Below are positions 36,186 to 45,622 of a DNA stretch of 64,000 nucleotides, one piece after another. Made by a program: the position numbers and the translations under genes. Source of the stretch: Acidihalobacter_A sp037381185 (GTDB taxonomy: Bacteria; Pseudomonadota; Gammaproteobacteria; DSM-5130; Acidihalobacteraceae); the NCBI RefSeq assembly GCF_037381185.1, contig NZ_JARRQY010000005.1, forward strand, positions 1 to 64,000, read 5' to 3'. The notes beneath the pieces are model-generated. The model was not told the DNA's origin, did no database searches, and saw only the letters and a program-made list of their open reading frames with translations. The first letter of the stretch is position 1, and every line of letters starts with the position of its first letter.

Positions 36186-36968
36186 ATGCTGGACATCGAT
36201 CATCTGACGATCGAATACACCTCCCCAAAGGCCCCGCCCACGGTTGCGTTACAGGACGTCGACCTTCATATCGGGGTTGGAGAATTCGTCGTGGCGCTCG
36301 GCGCATCTGGCTGCGGCAAGACGACCCTGCTCAACGCCATCGCCGGCTTCATCCCTCCGACCCGGGGCACGATCGCATTGGGCGGAGAGCCGGTGATCGG
36401 CCCCGGACGCGAGCGCGGCGTAGTGTTCCAGAAACACGCTCTGATGCCCTGGTTGTCGGTCCTCGAAAATGTCGAATTCGGTCTGATGCTGCAAGGCATC
36501 CCACTGCATGAAAGACGCCCCATCGCCAAGGAAACGCTGCGCCGTGTGGGCCTGGCGAAGGCGGCCAACCGCCCCGTCTACGAACTATCGGGCGGCATGC
36601 AGCAACGCGTCGGCGTAGCTCGCGCGATCACCGCTTCCCCGGAGGTGATGCTGCTCGACGAGCCGCTGGGCGCATTGGACGCCTTCACCCGCGAATCGAT
36701 ACAGGAGCTGCTGCTCGATCTCTGGCACGCAAGCGACCGACTGTTCTTCTTCATCACCCACGACGTCGAAGAAGCGTTGTTCCTGGCCACCCGTCTCATC
36801 GTCATGGCGCCTTCGCCAGGGCGCATCGCGCACGAATACGCGCCCACGTTCTCCAGCCAGTTCATGGACCGCCGCGACGCCCGCAAGGTGAAATCGTCAG
36901 CCGAATTCATCCGCATGCGGGAAGAGGTACTGGACGTCGTGCGCAGCATATCCGCAGGAGAGCACTGA
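36186..36968 (+). CDS. tauB: Taurine ABC transporter ATP-binding protein (TauB)
   Basis: A 260-residue ATPase: Walker A GASGCGKTT (about 41-49), signature YELSGGMQQRVGVARA and Walker B VMLLDEPLGALDAFTRE. The Q-loop segment VVFQKHALMPWLSV is typical of the taurine/nitrate/sulfonate branch. A ribosome site (CAGGAG) lies 7 bases upstream. The 176-base gap after tauA has no gene. Its stop overlaps the tauC start (TGATG). Confidence 0.94.
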   Translation: MLDIDHLTIEYTSPKAPPTVALQDVDLHIGVGEFVVALGASGCGKTTLLNAIAGFIPPTRGTIALGGEPVIGPGRERGVVFQKHALMPWLSVLENVEFGLMLQGIPLHERRPIAKETLRRVGLAKAANRPVYELSGGMQQRVGVARAITASPEVMLLDEPLGALDAFTRESIQELLLDLWHASDRLFFFITHDVEEALFLATRLIVMAPSPGRIAHEYAPTFSSQFMDRRDARKVKSSAEFIRMREEVLDVVRSISAGEH

Positions 36969-37825
36969 TGGGAACCACAATGCAAACCGCCAGCGACAAC
37001 ACCACCCGCACCCGGCAAGCCCGCAGACGCCAGCAGTATCGCCCGTTTGCCCCGCAGGGCCGGGAGACGTTCTTCATCAGCACGGCGACGGTCGCCGCCA
37101 TGCTGCTGCTATGGTGGATATCGACGTCCCTTGGGTGGATCAAGCCACTGTTCCTGCCCTCGCCGGCAGCGGTATTCGCAGCCTTCAAACATAGCCTGAT
37201 GGGCGGCGTTCCCGGACAGCCCACGCTGATCGAAAACACCACCGTCAGTCTGGCACGTGTTTTCGGCGCCTTCCTGCTCGCCATCCTGACGGCGGTGCCG
37301 GTTGGCCTCGCCATGGGCACCTCGCGCATCGCCAACGGCATCTTCGACCCGCTCATCGAGTTCTACCGCCCTCTGCCACCACTGGCGTACCTGCCTCTGG
37401 TCATCATCTGGCTGGGCATCGGCGAGACGGCCAAAATCACCCTCATCTATCTGGCCTGCTTCGCCCCGTTGGTCATCGCAACCAAAGCCGGCGTGCGTTC
37501 GGTACCGGTCGAACAAATCAACGCGGCGTTCTCGCTCGGCGCGAGCCGCTGGCAGGTGCTGCGCCACGTCATCCTGCGTGGCTCCATGCCGGAGATCATC
37601 ACGGGCATGCGCATCGCGATCGGCTTCGGCTGGACGACTCTGGTCGCCGCGGAAATGGTCGCCGCCAACACCGGTCTCGGGCAGATGGTGCTCAAAGCTT
37701 CCAACTTCCTGCGCACAGACGTGGTCATCATGGGCATCGTCGTCATCGGCGTCATGGCATTCGCATTCGATCTGATGATGCGAAAACTGGAGACGCTGCT
37801 CGTGCCGTGGAAAGGGAAGATGTAG
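36968..37825 (+). CDS. tauC: Taurine ABC transporter permease (TauC)
   Basis: A 285-residue inner-membrane permease of the BPD_transp_1 family with about six membrane helices. The EAA loop is visible as SLGASRWQVLRHVILRGSMPEI, and PLPPLAYLPLVIIWLGIGE is characteristic of TauC/SsuC. It overlaps tauB by one base. Confidence 0.94.
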   Translation: MGTTMQTASDNTTRTRQARRRQQYRPFAPQGRETFFISTATVAAMLLLWWISTSLGWIKPLFLPSPAAVFAAFKHSLMGGVPGQPTLIENTTVSLARVFGAFLLAILTAVPVGLAMGTSRIANGIFDPLIEFYRPLPPLAYLPLVIIWLGIGETAKITLIYLACFAPLVIATKAGVRSVPVEQINAAFSLGASRWQVLRHVILRGSMPEIITGMRIAIGFGWTTLVAAEMVAANTGLGQMVLKASNFLRTDVVIMGIVVIGVMAFAFDLMMRKLETLLVPWKGKM

Positions 37826-37886
37826 AGAGGAATCGGCCGCGCCGCGAGGCCACCGCCATCGACTCAATCCTTCAAGAGGGAACAAG

Positions 37887-39200
37887 ATGACAACCGATCG
37901 CCAGGGTAATGCCGTCTCCGGAGCCGATCCGCAGGCCGCAGAGCTGTACGACCAGGCCTTCGAGGCTTTCAACATCTATCGCGGCGACCCGCTCGGTCTG
38001 ACCGAGCAGGCCATTGCCACCGCGCCTGGATTCGTCATGGCACATCTGCTCAAGGCCCATATCTACGCCCTGGCGACGGAACCGGCGGCCACCGCGGAAG
38101 CGGACCGCATTTTGGAGCAGGTGCGCGGCATGCCCTGCGACGCACGCGAAGCCTCCCACATCCACGCGCTGGACCTGTTGCAGCAAGGCAACTGGAACGC
38201 GGCCGCGGAAGCGCTCGACCATCACAACATGCGCTACCCGCACGACCTGCTGGCCCTCCAATCCGGGCATCTCATGGACTTCTATCGCGGCAACTCGCGC
38301 AACCTGCGCGACCGCATCGCCCGCGCGCTCCCGCAGTGGTCCAGCGACATTCCGGGCTACCCGATCATGCTCGGCATGTATTCCTTCGGCCTGGAGGAAA
38401 CCGGCGACTACGGCCGAGCCGAAGACAAGGGCCGCGAAGCACTCGACCTGCAGCCGCTCGATTGCTGGGCACACCACGCCGTCGCCCATCTCATGGAAAT
38501 GCAGGGCCGCGTACAGGACGGCATCGGCTGGATGAGCGAACGCGAACCCCACTGGTCCGGAGCGGACAATTTCTTCAAGGTGCACAACTGGTGGCACAAG
38601 GCGCTCTACCACATGGATCTCGGCCAATTCGACAAGGCCCTAGAGATCTACGACCAACGCGTACAGCCGAACCTGGGCGACGTCGCCCTGAACCTCGTCG
38701 ACGCCTCCGCGCTGCTATGGCGTATGCATCTCGCGGATCAGGACGTCGGCGCACGCTGGACCGAGGTCGCCGACGGCTGGAACCGCGTGGCCGACCGCAA
38801 ACTCTATCCGTACAACGACTGGCACGCCGTCATGGCCTATCTCGGTGCCGGGCAAGACGAGCGCGTCGCGGCCACCACAGCGGCATTCGAACAGGCCGCC
38901 AATACCAGCGAAACCGCTGTCTGGGCCAAAAAAATCGGCCTACCGCTGGTCGCCGGCTTCAGCGCCTTCTGGCACGGCGACTACGCAAGCGCGGTGCGCC
39001 ACCTGCATTCGGCGCGCTTCGTCGCCAACGCGTTCGGCGGCAGCAATGCGCAGCGCGACGTCATCGACTGGACCCTGACCGAAGCCGCGCTGCGCGGCGG
39101 TCAATCCGGCGTCGCGCGCGCAATGGCCAACGAGCGTCTGGCCCTGAAACCGCACAGCGCGATGAACCGCGACTTTCTCGCCAGGTGCCTGCCGCTCTGA
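37887..39200 (+). CDS. TTC38-like tetratricopeptide repeat protein
   Basis: A 437-residue soluble helical protein of the TTC38 family: GDPLGLTEQAIATAPGFVMAH, MLGMYSFGLEETGDYGRAED and HNWWHKALYHMDLGQFDKAL are recognisable TPR-like helices. No signal peptide or catalytic motif is seen. It lies 61 bases after tauC, preceded by GAGGGAACAAG, so it is plausibly the last gene of the tau operon. No function is known to me; the family occurs in bacteria and animals. Confidence 0.78.
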   Translation: MTTDRQGNAVSGADPQAAELYDQAFEAFNIYRGDPLGLTEQAIATAPGFVMAHLLKAHIYALATEPAATAEADRILEQVRGMPCDAREASHIHALDLLQQGNWNAAAEALDHHNMRYPHDLLALQSGHLMDFYRGNSRNLRDRIARALPQWSSDIPGYPIMLGMYSFGLEETGDYGRAEDKGREALDLQPLDCWAHHAVAHLMEMQGRVQDGIGWMSEREPHWSGADNFFKVHNWWHKALYHMDLGQFDKALEIYDQRVQPNLGDVALNLVDASALLWRMHLADQDVGARWTEVADGWNRVADRKLYPYNDWHAVMAYLGAGQDERVAATTAAFEQAANTSETAVWAKKIGLPLVAGFSAFWHGDYASAVRHLHSARFVANAFGGSNAQRDVIDWTLTEAALRGGQSGVARAMANERLALKPHSAMNRDFLARCLPL

Positions 39201-39335
39201 ACGCCAATCCCCGCGCCCACGAGAAATCGCAGCGCGAGGGCCGCGGGCGGAACACCGAAGCGTGAGCATGGTCCATACTCATTACCGGGCATCGGCAATC
39301 CTGCCTGGACACCCGCACACGCTAAGGAGAACTTT

Positions 39336-39563
39336 ATGAAAGTTCACCGCCGCGACGACGAACACATCGTCATCGAGATGGACATCAAGACAGCGGACAA
39401 GCTTTATCACGCGATCAACGAACGCACCATCGACATGACCAACGGCGCGATCGATCTTGCCAGCCTGCTGCAGGAAGCCTGCTATGAGGCGCACGACGAC
39501 TTCCGTCAACCGCCGCACGCCTTCGACGACGAGGCTCCGCCCCACCCCAAACCGGAGGATTGA
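39336..39563 (+). CDS. Small hypothetical protein
   Basis: A 75-residue acidic protein (MKVHRRDDEHIVIEMDIKTA at the start, DDEAPPHPKPED at the end) with a strong ribosome site AAGGAG 6 bases upstream. I do not recognise the family. The N-terminal half looks like a short beta-alpha unit and the C terminus is probably disordered. Flanking gaps of 135 and 179 bases hold no gene. Confidence 0.6.
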   Translation: MKVHRRDDEHIVIEMDIKTADKLYHAINERTIDMTNGAIDLASLLQEACYEAHDDFRQPPHAFDDEAPPHPKPED

Positions 39564-39684
39564 ACTGGCGAGCTTGTGGAAAAACTGCAGGCTGCAGGGG
39601 TTCAGCCTCTCCCGGAAAATGATCATGTGCGGTACGAATACGCACCACCGCTGACACACTGAGCATCCGCCCCGGACCATAACA

Positions 39685-39705
39685 GCGCCCCGCCAAGCGG
39701 GGCGC
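39685..39705. terminator. Perfect 9-bp hairpin before ybaK
   Basis: GCGCCCCGC-CAA-GCGGGGCGC is a perfect stem with a 3-nt loop. No T-run follows; instead TATACT begins 1-2 bases later and could be the -10 box of ybaK. The hairpin could end upstream transcripts in a Rho-assisted way or act in regulation. Confidence 0.4.
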
Positions 39706-39742
39706 CTATACTGCCCACTCGCTCCCAACCATCCTCATCAGC

Positions 39743-40213
39743 ATGACACCGGCCATCGAACTCGCCCGACGACAGGGCGTAGCACACACCGTACATAGCT
39801 ACGACCACGATCCCGACTGCTCCGCCTATGGCACCGAGGCCGTGGAAGCGCTGGGCCTGGATGAGAAACGCGTGTTCAAGACGCTGGTCGTAGACTTCGG
39901 GGGGAAACTCGCCGTCGCGGTACTGCCCGTGCCCCATATGCTGAGTATGAAGCTCGTGGCCAAGGCCGGCGGTGCGAAGAAAGCCGTCATGGCGGAAAAG
40001 GGCACGGTCGAACGCTCAACCGGCTACGTACTCGGAGGCGTCAGCCCGCTAGGACAGAAAAAGCGTCTGCCGACCTACATAGACTCGTCCGCCCGCGACT
40101 ACCCGACGATATTCGTCAGCGCAGGCCGCCGGGGGCTGGAAATCGAACTGGCTGCCGAAGACCTGCGCCGCTTGACCGGCGGCAGCTTCGCGAAACTCTG
40201 CCAAAACGAGTAG
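39743..40213 (+). CDS. ybaK: Cys-tRNA(Pro)/Cys-tRNA(Cys) deacylase, YbaK/EbsC family
   Basis: Trans-editing enzyme that hydrolyses mischarged Cys-tRNA(Pro). It has 156 residues. VFKTLVVDFGGKLAVAVLPV, the conserved KLVAKAGGAKKAVMAE and GYVLGGVSPLGQKKRLPTYI are clear YbaK features, with the active lysine region retained. It is followed 14 bases later by a GNAT gene. Confidence 0.93.
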   Translation: MTPAIELARRQGVAHTVHSYDHDPDCSAYGTEAVEALGLDEKRVFKTLVVDFGGKLAVAVLPVPHMLSMKLVAKAGGAKKAVMAEKGTVERSTGYVLGGVSPLGQKKRLPTYIDSSARDYPTIFVSAGRRGLEIELAAEDLRRLTGGSFAKLCQNE

Positions 40214-40227
40214 CAAACCAGGGTCCC

Positions 40228-40710
40228 ATGCGAAACGAAGACGTCACGATCCGTGCAGCGAATGCTACCGACCTCGAAGCGATCGATGCCATCATCGAGG
40301 CATGCGTAATGCGCTGGAATCTGCCGCAGCGCGTCAAACGCCTCGCATTGGGCAGCTATCTCTATGGCCGGCACGACCTGGAGTTCATGGAAATTCTGCT
40401 GGCGGTCGGTGCGGACGGAGAGATAAACGGACTGGCCGCCCTAGAAACGGCCGCAGACGGTGAGTTGTCCACCGGGCGCAAGGGCCTGCTGCTACACGGA
40501 CTTTATGTCAAACCGCAACTGCAGGGCCGTGGCATCGGTAGCCGGCTGGTGTCCGCCGCAGTCGACGCGGTCCTCGCACATGGTTTGGACGGCCTGCTAG
40601 TCAAGGCGCAGAACGACGCCACGGGATTCTTCGAGGCATACGGGTTCGAGCCGATGCCCGTCGGCGATTCTGCCGTGGATTATGCCAACCGTTGGTGGAA
40701 AAGCGTCTGA
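40228..40710 (+). CDS. GNAT family N-acetyltransferase
   Basis: A 160-residue acetyl-CoA-dependent transferase. The acetyl-CoA loop is PQLQGRGIGSRLVSAAV (QxxGxG/A pattern), followed by LLVKAQNDATGFFEAYGFEP, the usual C-terminal motif B. Substrate unknown. It is 14 bases downstream of ybaK. Confidence 0.87.
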   Translation: MRNEDVTIRAANATDLEAIDAIIEACVMRWNLPQRVKRLALGSYLYGRHDLEFMEILLAVGADGEINGLAALETAADGELSTGRKGLLLHGLYVKPQLQGRGIGSRLVSAAVDAVLAHGLDGLLVKAQNDATGFFEAYGFEPMPVGDSAVDYANRWWKSV

Positions 40711-40780
40711 GCATCCGTTCCGGCCAGGTTCTAGACTCCTCTGATGTAGGCGCAAACCAGCACACGGCTGAGGAGGCACG

Positions 40781-41098
40781 GTGAAGGTAAGACAACTGAT
40801 CGAATCGTGGCAATCGCATGCCGGAGAACATCGGCCCGACTGTGTACTGCAGTTGCCGCTAACGGGAGCGGACCACGCCAAATTGCACGCCCTTGCAGAA
40901 ATTTATCCTGGCCGAGACGTCGAAACCCTGGCCCGCGAACTGCTGCAGGCCGCCTTACTCGAAGTCGAAGAGGCGATGCCTTATGTTCCCGGCCCTAAAG
41001 CCATCGGTGAGGACGAATCCGGGGACCCGGTTTACGAGAACATCGGCCCGACGCCTCGTTTTCTGGAACTGACGCGCCGCTACCTCGAACAGCGATAA
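40781..41098 (+). CDS. Conserved small protein of unknown function
   Basis: A 105-residue protein (MKVRQLIESWQSHAG...). The C-terminal part, with GDPVYENIGPTPRFLELTRR and ALLEVEEAMPYVPGP, resembles a small family found widely in Pseudomonas-like bacteria that is sometimes labelled a pilus tip component. I see nothing in the sequence to support a pilus role. No signal peptide. Convergent with prpD. Confidence 0.65.
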   Translation: MKVRQLIESWQSHAGEHRPDCVLQLPLTGADHAKLHALAEIYPGRDVETLARELLQAALLEVEEAMPYVPGPKAIGEDESGDPVYENIGPTPRFLELTRRYLEQR

Positions 41099-41288
41099 GG
41101 GGTGAACCGGCTGCTTGGCTGAAGCTTGCCGCCCGCAAGACGATCGAGAACGCTTCCGCTTCACCCCATTGAGAAAACCACCGCCGAATGCCCGCAACAC
41201 TCGGACACTCGCAGCAGTTGAGGTGGTCCATCCGTGGACCGATCCCCGCCGCCAAGCGACGGGGGTCTTCCATCCGGTCGCTTCCGCC

Positions 41289-42740
41289 TCAGGCCGTCAG
41301 CAGACTCATGAGGTCGTCGACAGGCGTCTGCAGGAAGCGTTCGTGGTCGGCGCAGACATCCAGCACCGCATCCGCCTTCTTCTTCGAGACCTTGCCGCGC
41401 AGGTTGGTCTCGAACTTGGCCTTGAGCAGCGGGATGCCTTCCTCGCGGCGGCGGCGGTGACCGACCGGGTAGTCGATCGACACCTCCTCGGTGCTGCTGC
41501 CGTCACGGAAAAACACCTGCACGGAGTTGCCGATGGCGCGCTTGTCGGCCTCGAGGTACTCGCGCGTGAAGCGTGGTTCCTCGACGCACTCCATCTTGGC
41601 CCGCAGCGCGTCGATGCGCGGATCAAGGGCGACGGCGTCCTCGTAGTCCTCGGCGGTCAGACGTCCGAAGATCAGCGGCACGGCGACCATGTACTGGATG
41701 CAGTGGTCGCGGTCGGCGGGATTGTCCAGCGGACCGGTCTTGTTGATGATGCGGTCGCCCGACTCCTGGGTCTTGATCACCACGCGCTCGACGTCGTCGA
41801 GACGGTCGCGTACGGCTCCGTGCAGCTTGAGCGCCGCTTCCACCGCGGTCTGCGCGTGGAATTCGGCCGGGAAGGAGATCTTGAACAGCACGTTCTCCAT
41901 CACGTAGGTGCCGTAGCCCTGGCCGAAGCTCAGCTCGCGGCCCTTGAACAGCACGTCCTGGAAGCCCCAGGTCTTGGCGGTGACCGCGGAGGGATACCCC
42001 ATCTCGCCGCGCAGCGCCATCAGCGCCAGGAACAGGCCGCGCGAGGACGCGTCGCCCGCCGCCCAGGACTTGCGCGAGCCGGTGTTCGGCGCATGCCGGT
42101 AAGTGCGCAACGAGGAACCGTCGATCCAGGCGTGCGACACGGCGTTCAGCACCTCTTCGCGCGTACCGCCGAGCATCGCGGCAGTGACCGCGGTGGAGGC
42201 GATGCGTACCAGCATGACGTGGTCGAGCCCGACGCGGTTGAAGCTGTTCTCCAGCGCGATCACGCCCTGGATCTCATGCGCCTTGATCATGCCTGTGAGC
42301 ACGTCGCGCATGGTCAGCGGCGCTTCGCCGCGGCCGCGCGCCTGGCGCGACTGGTAGTCGGCCAGGGCGAAGATCGCCCCGAGGTTGTCCGAGGGATGTC
42401 CCCACTCGGCGGCCAGCCAGGTGTCGTTGAAGTCCAGCCAACGGATGATGGCGCCGATGTTCCAGGCCGCGCGCACCGGATCGAGTTCGTAGGACGTACC
42501 GGGCACACGGGCGCCGCCGGACATGCCGGCACCGGGCACGACCGGACCGAGCATCTTGGTGCAGGCGGGATAGTTGAGGGCGTAAAGCCCGCAGCCGATG
42601 GTATCCATCCAGCAGTAGCGGGCGGTCTGCATGGCCTCGTCGGAACGCGTGACGTCGTAATCGAGCGCATAGTCGGCGATGGCCTGGATGACCTGATCGA
42701 ATTCCGGACGGCTGGCGTCCAGTACGGCGGCATTGCTCAT
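41289..42740 (-). CDS. prpD: 2-methylcitrate dehydratase (PrpD, MmgE/PrpD family)
   Basis: Dehydrates 2-methylcitrate to 2-methylaconitate in propionate breakdown. It has 483 residues from ATG 42740 (AGGT just upstream). The open frame to 42878 overlaps prpC and is not used. Family marks: WMDTIGCGLYALNYPACTKM, FNDTWLAAEWGHPSDNLGAI and KISFPAEFHAQTAVEAALKL. It is the last gene of the operon. No acnD or prpF is present, so PrpD is the only dehydratase here. Confidence 0.95.
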   Translation of the reverse strand: MSNAAVLDASRPEFDQVIQAIADYALDYDVTRSDEAMQTARYCWMDTIGCGLYALNYPACTKMLGPVVPGAGMSGGARVPGTSYELDPVRAAWNIGAIIRWLDFNDTWLAAEWGHPSDNLGAIFALADYQSRQARGRGEAPLTMRDVLTGMIKAHEIQGVIALENSFNRVGLDHVMLVRIASTAVTAAMLGGTREEVLNAVSHAWIDGSSLRTYRHAPNTGSRKSWAAGDASSRGLFLALMALRGEMGYPSAVTAKTWGFQDVLFKGRELSFGQGYGTYVMENVLFKISFPAEFHAQTAVEAALKLHGAVRDRLDDVERVVIKTQESGDRIINKTGPLDNPADRDHCIQYMVAVPLIFGRLTAEDYEDAVALDPRIDALRAKMECVEEPRFTREYLEADKRAIGNSVQVFFRDGSSTEEVSIDYPVGHRRRREEGIPLLKAKFETNLRGKVSKKKADAVLDVCADHERFLQTPVDDLMSLLTA

Positions 42741-42774
42741 TGCATACCTCTGAATTGAGAAAGAAGTTCGGATT

Positions 42775-43920
42775 TCAGCGGGCCGACAGCGGCGGATAGG
42801 GCCGGTCTTCGGAGCCGACGTAGTTCGCCGACGGCCGGATGATCTTGCCGTCCTGGCGCTGTTCAATGATGTGCGCACCCCAACCGGCGGTGCGGGCGAT
42901 CACGAACAGCGGCGTGAACATGTCGGTCGGCACGCCCATCTGGCTGTAGGACACGGCGGAGAACCAGTCGAGGTTGGGGAACATCTTCTTGCTCTCCCAC
43001 ATGACCTGCTCCAAACGCTCGGCGACGTCGAACAGCAGGCGATCGCCGTTCTCCTCGGAGAGCTGCAGCGCCACCTTCTTGATGACCTCGTTGCGCGGGT
43101 CGGACACGGTGTACACCGGATGGCCGAAACCGATCACGATCTCCTTGCGCGCCAGGCGTTCGCGGATATCCGCTTCGGCCTCGTCCGGACTGGAATAGCG
43201 AGTCTGGATGCGCAGGGCGACCTCGTTGGCGCCGCCGTGCTTGGGTCCGCGCAACGCGCCGATCGCGCCGGTGATCGCCGAGTACAAGTCGGACGCGGTG
43301 CCGGCGATGACGCGCGAGGTGAAGGTCGATGCGTTGAACTCGTGCTCGGCGTACAGGATCAGCGAGGTGTGCATGGCGCGCACCCAGCTCTGCGGCGGAG
43401 TCTCGCCGTGCAGCAGGTGCAGGAAGTGTCCGCCGAGCGAGTCGTCATCGGTCTCGACATCGATGCGCCGGCCGTTGAAGGCGAAGTGGTACCAGTACAG
43501 CAGCGCCGAGCCCAGCCCGACCATGAGACGGTCCAGAATCAGGCGCGCCTCGGCCACCGGATGATCGTCCTTCTCCGGCAGACAGCAGCCGAGCACGGAG
43601 CTGGCGGTGCGCATCACGTCCATCGGATGCGACGAGGCCGGCAGCGCCTCAAGCGCCGTGCGCAATGCGTGCGGCAGCCCCCGGTAGGAGCGCAGCCGGC
43701 GTTTGTAGGCGGCCAGTTGCGCCGCGTTCGGCAATTCGCCGTAGATCAGCAGATACGCGATTTCCTCGAACTCGGCCTGCTCGGCAAAATCGAGAATGTC
43801 GTAGCCGCGGTAATGTAGATCGTTGCCGCTGTGGCCGACGGTGCAGATCGCGGTGTTGCCCGCGACCGTGCCCGACAGGGCCACCGATTTCTTCGCCTTG
43901 GGTGCGTTTGCTTCAGTCAT
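42775..43920 (-). CDS. prpC: 2-methylcitrate synthase (PrpC)
   Basis: Condenses propionyl-CoA with oxaloacetate. It has 381 residues, a citrate-synthase-fold protein. Active-site regions HEFNASTFTSRVIAGTASD, GPKHGGANEVAL and VIGFGHPVYTVSDPRN are present. PrpC rather than GltA is indicated by length and operon. AGGAGG lies 7 bases before the ATG. It sits between prpB and prpD. Confidence 0.96.
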   Translation of the reverse strand: MTEANAPKAKKSVALSGTVAGNTAICTVGHSGNDLHYRGYDILDFAEQAEFEEIAYLLIYGELPNAAQLAAYKRRLRSYRGLPHALRTALEALPASSHPMDVMRTASSVLGCCLPEKDDHPVAEARLILDRLMVGLGSALLYWYHFAFNGRRIDVETDDDSLGGHFLHLLHGETPPQSWVRAMHTSLILYAEHEFNASTFTSRVIAGTASDLYSAITGAIGALRGPKHGGANEVALRIQTRYSSPDEAEADIRERLARKEIVIGFGHPVYTVSDPRNEVIKKVALQLSEENGDRLLFDVAERLEQVMWESKKMFPNLDWFSAVSYSQMGVPTDMFTPLFVIARTAGWGAHIIEQRQDGKIIRPSANYVGSEDRPYPPLSAR

Positions 43921-43958
43921 TGGTCGCCTCCTGCGCTAAGCCGTTGCCATGCCGCGGT

Positions 43959-44846
43959 TCAACCGCGGCCTTCGGAAAAAAGCCGGTCCAGTGTCTGTTC
44001 GAAATCGTGGTAGCCGAGGTAGCGATACAGGTCCTCGCGCGTCTGCATCGTGTCGAGCACGTTGCGCTGGGTGCCCTCGGCGATGATGGTCTGGTAGACC
44101 TTGAGCGCCGCCGCATTGGCGGCACGGAAGGCCGACAGCGGGTACAGCGCGATGCTGACGCCCACCGAGCGCAGCTCGTCGAGCGTGAACATCGGCGTGG
44201 AACCGAACTCGGTGATGTTGGCCAGCACCGGCACCTTTACCGCCTCGACGAAGGCACGGTACTGCTCCAGCGAAGTCACCGCCTCAGGGAACAGCATGTC
44301 CGCGCCGGCTTCGACACAGGCCACCGCGCGCTCGAGCGCCGCATCCATGCCCTCGACTGCGAGCGCGTCGGTGCGGGCCATGACCACGAAATCGTCGCTG
44401 CGGCGGGCATCGACCGCCGCCTTGATGCGATCGACCATTTCGGCCTGCGGCACGATCGCCTTGTTCGGGCGGTGCCCGCAGCGTTTCTGCTGCACCTGAT
44501 CCTCGAGGTGCACCGCGGCAGCGCCGAACTTCTCCATGGAACGGATGGCGCGCGCGATGTTGAACGCCCCGCCCCAGCCCGTGTCGATGTCCACCAACAC
44601 CGGCAGATCGACCACGTCGGTGATGCGGCGCACGTCGGTCAGCACGTCCTCGGCCGTGGTGATGCCCAGGTCGGGAATGCCGCAGGAACCGGCCGCGACG
44701 CCGCCGCCGGAAATGTACAGTGCCTCGTAGCCGCAACTGGCGGCCAGGCGTGCATGGTAGGCGTTGATCGCGCCGATGCATTGCAGGGGATTGGCGCGCT
44801 CGACGGCGCTGCGAAATTTCGCTCCCGGGGTGGTGTTCTTACTCAC
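43959..44846 (-). CDS. prpB: 2-methylisocitrate lyase (PrpB)
   Basis: Splits 2-methylisocitrate to pyruvate and succinate. It has 295 residues, from GTG 44846 with AAGGAG 8 bases upstream. The catalytic loop QQKRCGHRPNKAIV carries the active cysteine and matches the KxCGH pattern; DIDTGWGGAFNIARAI and HLEDQ provide metal-binding residues. Confidence 0.96.
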   Translation of the reverse strand: MSKNTTPGAKFRSAVERANPLQCIGAINAYHARLAASCGYEALYISGGGVAAGSCGIPDLGITTAEDVLTDVRRITDVVDLPVLVDIDTGWGGAFNIARAIRSMEKFGAAAVHLEDQVQQKRCGHRPNKAIVPQAEMVDRIKAAVDARRSDDFVVMARTDALAVEGMDAALERAVACVEAGADMLFPEAVTSLEQYRAFVEAVKVPVLANITEFGSTPMFTLDELRSVGVSIALYPLSAFRAANAAALKVYQTIIAEGTQRNVLDTMQTREDLYRYLGYHDFEQTLDRLFSEGRG

Positions 44847-44890
44847 TGACTTGACTCCTTGTCACTGTTTGGATGCTCCGCCGGCCACCT

Positions 44891-45574
44891 TCAGGAGGCA
44901 CGGGCGGTCAGCATGGACTTCACGTTCTCCCGCGAAGTCCGGATGTGGTGGCGCATGAGCAGTTCGGCCATTTCACCGTCGCGCTGCTCGATCGCGTCCA
45001 CGATCATTCGATGTTCGACGAAGGCACGCGGCGCGCGCCGGCTCTGCATGCCGAACTGATAGCGGTACAGGCGCATCAGGTGATAGAGGTCGTTGCAGAG
45101 CAGCTTGATGAGCTGGCTGTTGCGGCTGCCCTGCACGATCCGGTAGTGGAAGTCGAGATCGCCGACCTTCTGGAAATAGGCCTGGCCGCTGTCCTCATCG
45201 ATCTGCCTGCCGTGCTGGTCGAGCAGCCCCCGCAGCGCGGCGATCTCCTCATCGGTCATGTGCTCCGCGGCCAACCTCGCAGCCATGCTCTCCAGCGCCT
45301 CGCGCACCTGGAATATCTCCAGCAATCCTTCGCTGGACAGAGTCACCACGCGCGCCCCCACGTTCGCCCGACGCTCCACAAGGCCACAGGCTTCGAGGCG
45401 GCCAATCGCCTCACGCAGCGGGCCTCGGCTCACGCCAAAGCGCCGCGCCAACTCCGGCTCACTGATCTTCGAACCGGCGGCGATGTCGCCGCGCTCGATC
45501 GCCCCGCGGATCTGTTCGAACAAGCGTTCGGACAAGGTCACCGCCGGGCCCATGGAAACGATTTCGACCGTCAT
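44891..45574 (-). CDS. GntR-family (FCD) regulator of the prp operon
   Basis: A 227-residue regulator with a winged HTH (ISEPELARRFGVSRGPLREA, about residues 35-55) and a C-terminal FCD ligand domain with DLDFHYRIVQGSRNSQLIKL and a metal-binding-type histidine pattern (EHRMIVDAIE, RHHIRTS). Start ATG 45574 is chosen over 45580 and 45613 from the GGAAAG spacing. It is encoded inside the operon between prpE and prpB, replacing the sigma-54-dependent PrpR of enterics. Its likely operator is the palindrome at 47606. Confidence 0.88.
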   Translation of the reverse strand: MTVEIVSMGPAVTLSERLFEQIRGAIERGDIAAGSKISEPELARRFGVSRGPLREAIGRLEACGLVERRANVGARVVTLSSEGLLEIFQVREALESMAARLAAEHMTDEEIAALRGLLDQHGRQIDEDSGQAYFQKVGDLDFHYRIVQGSRNSQLIKLLCNDLYHLMRLYRYQFGMQSRRAPRAFVEHRMIVDAIEQRDGEMAELLMRHHIRTSRENVKSMLTARAS

Positions 45575-45622
45575 CTGCATCTTTCCGTCAACAATGCGTA
45601 TCGGCCGCCGCAAGCGCCGGGC

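Noticed and set aside
38336..39265. A 309-codon frame overlapping the TTC38-like gene
   Set aside because: Out-of-frame shadow with strongly arginine-biased composition; the overlapped gene has clear TPR features.
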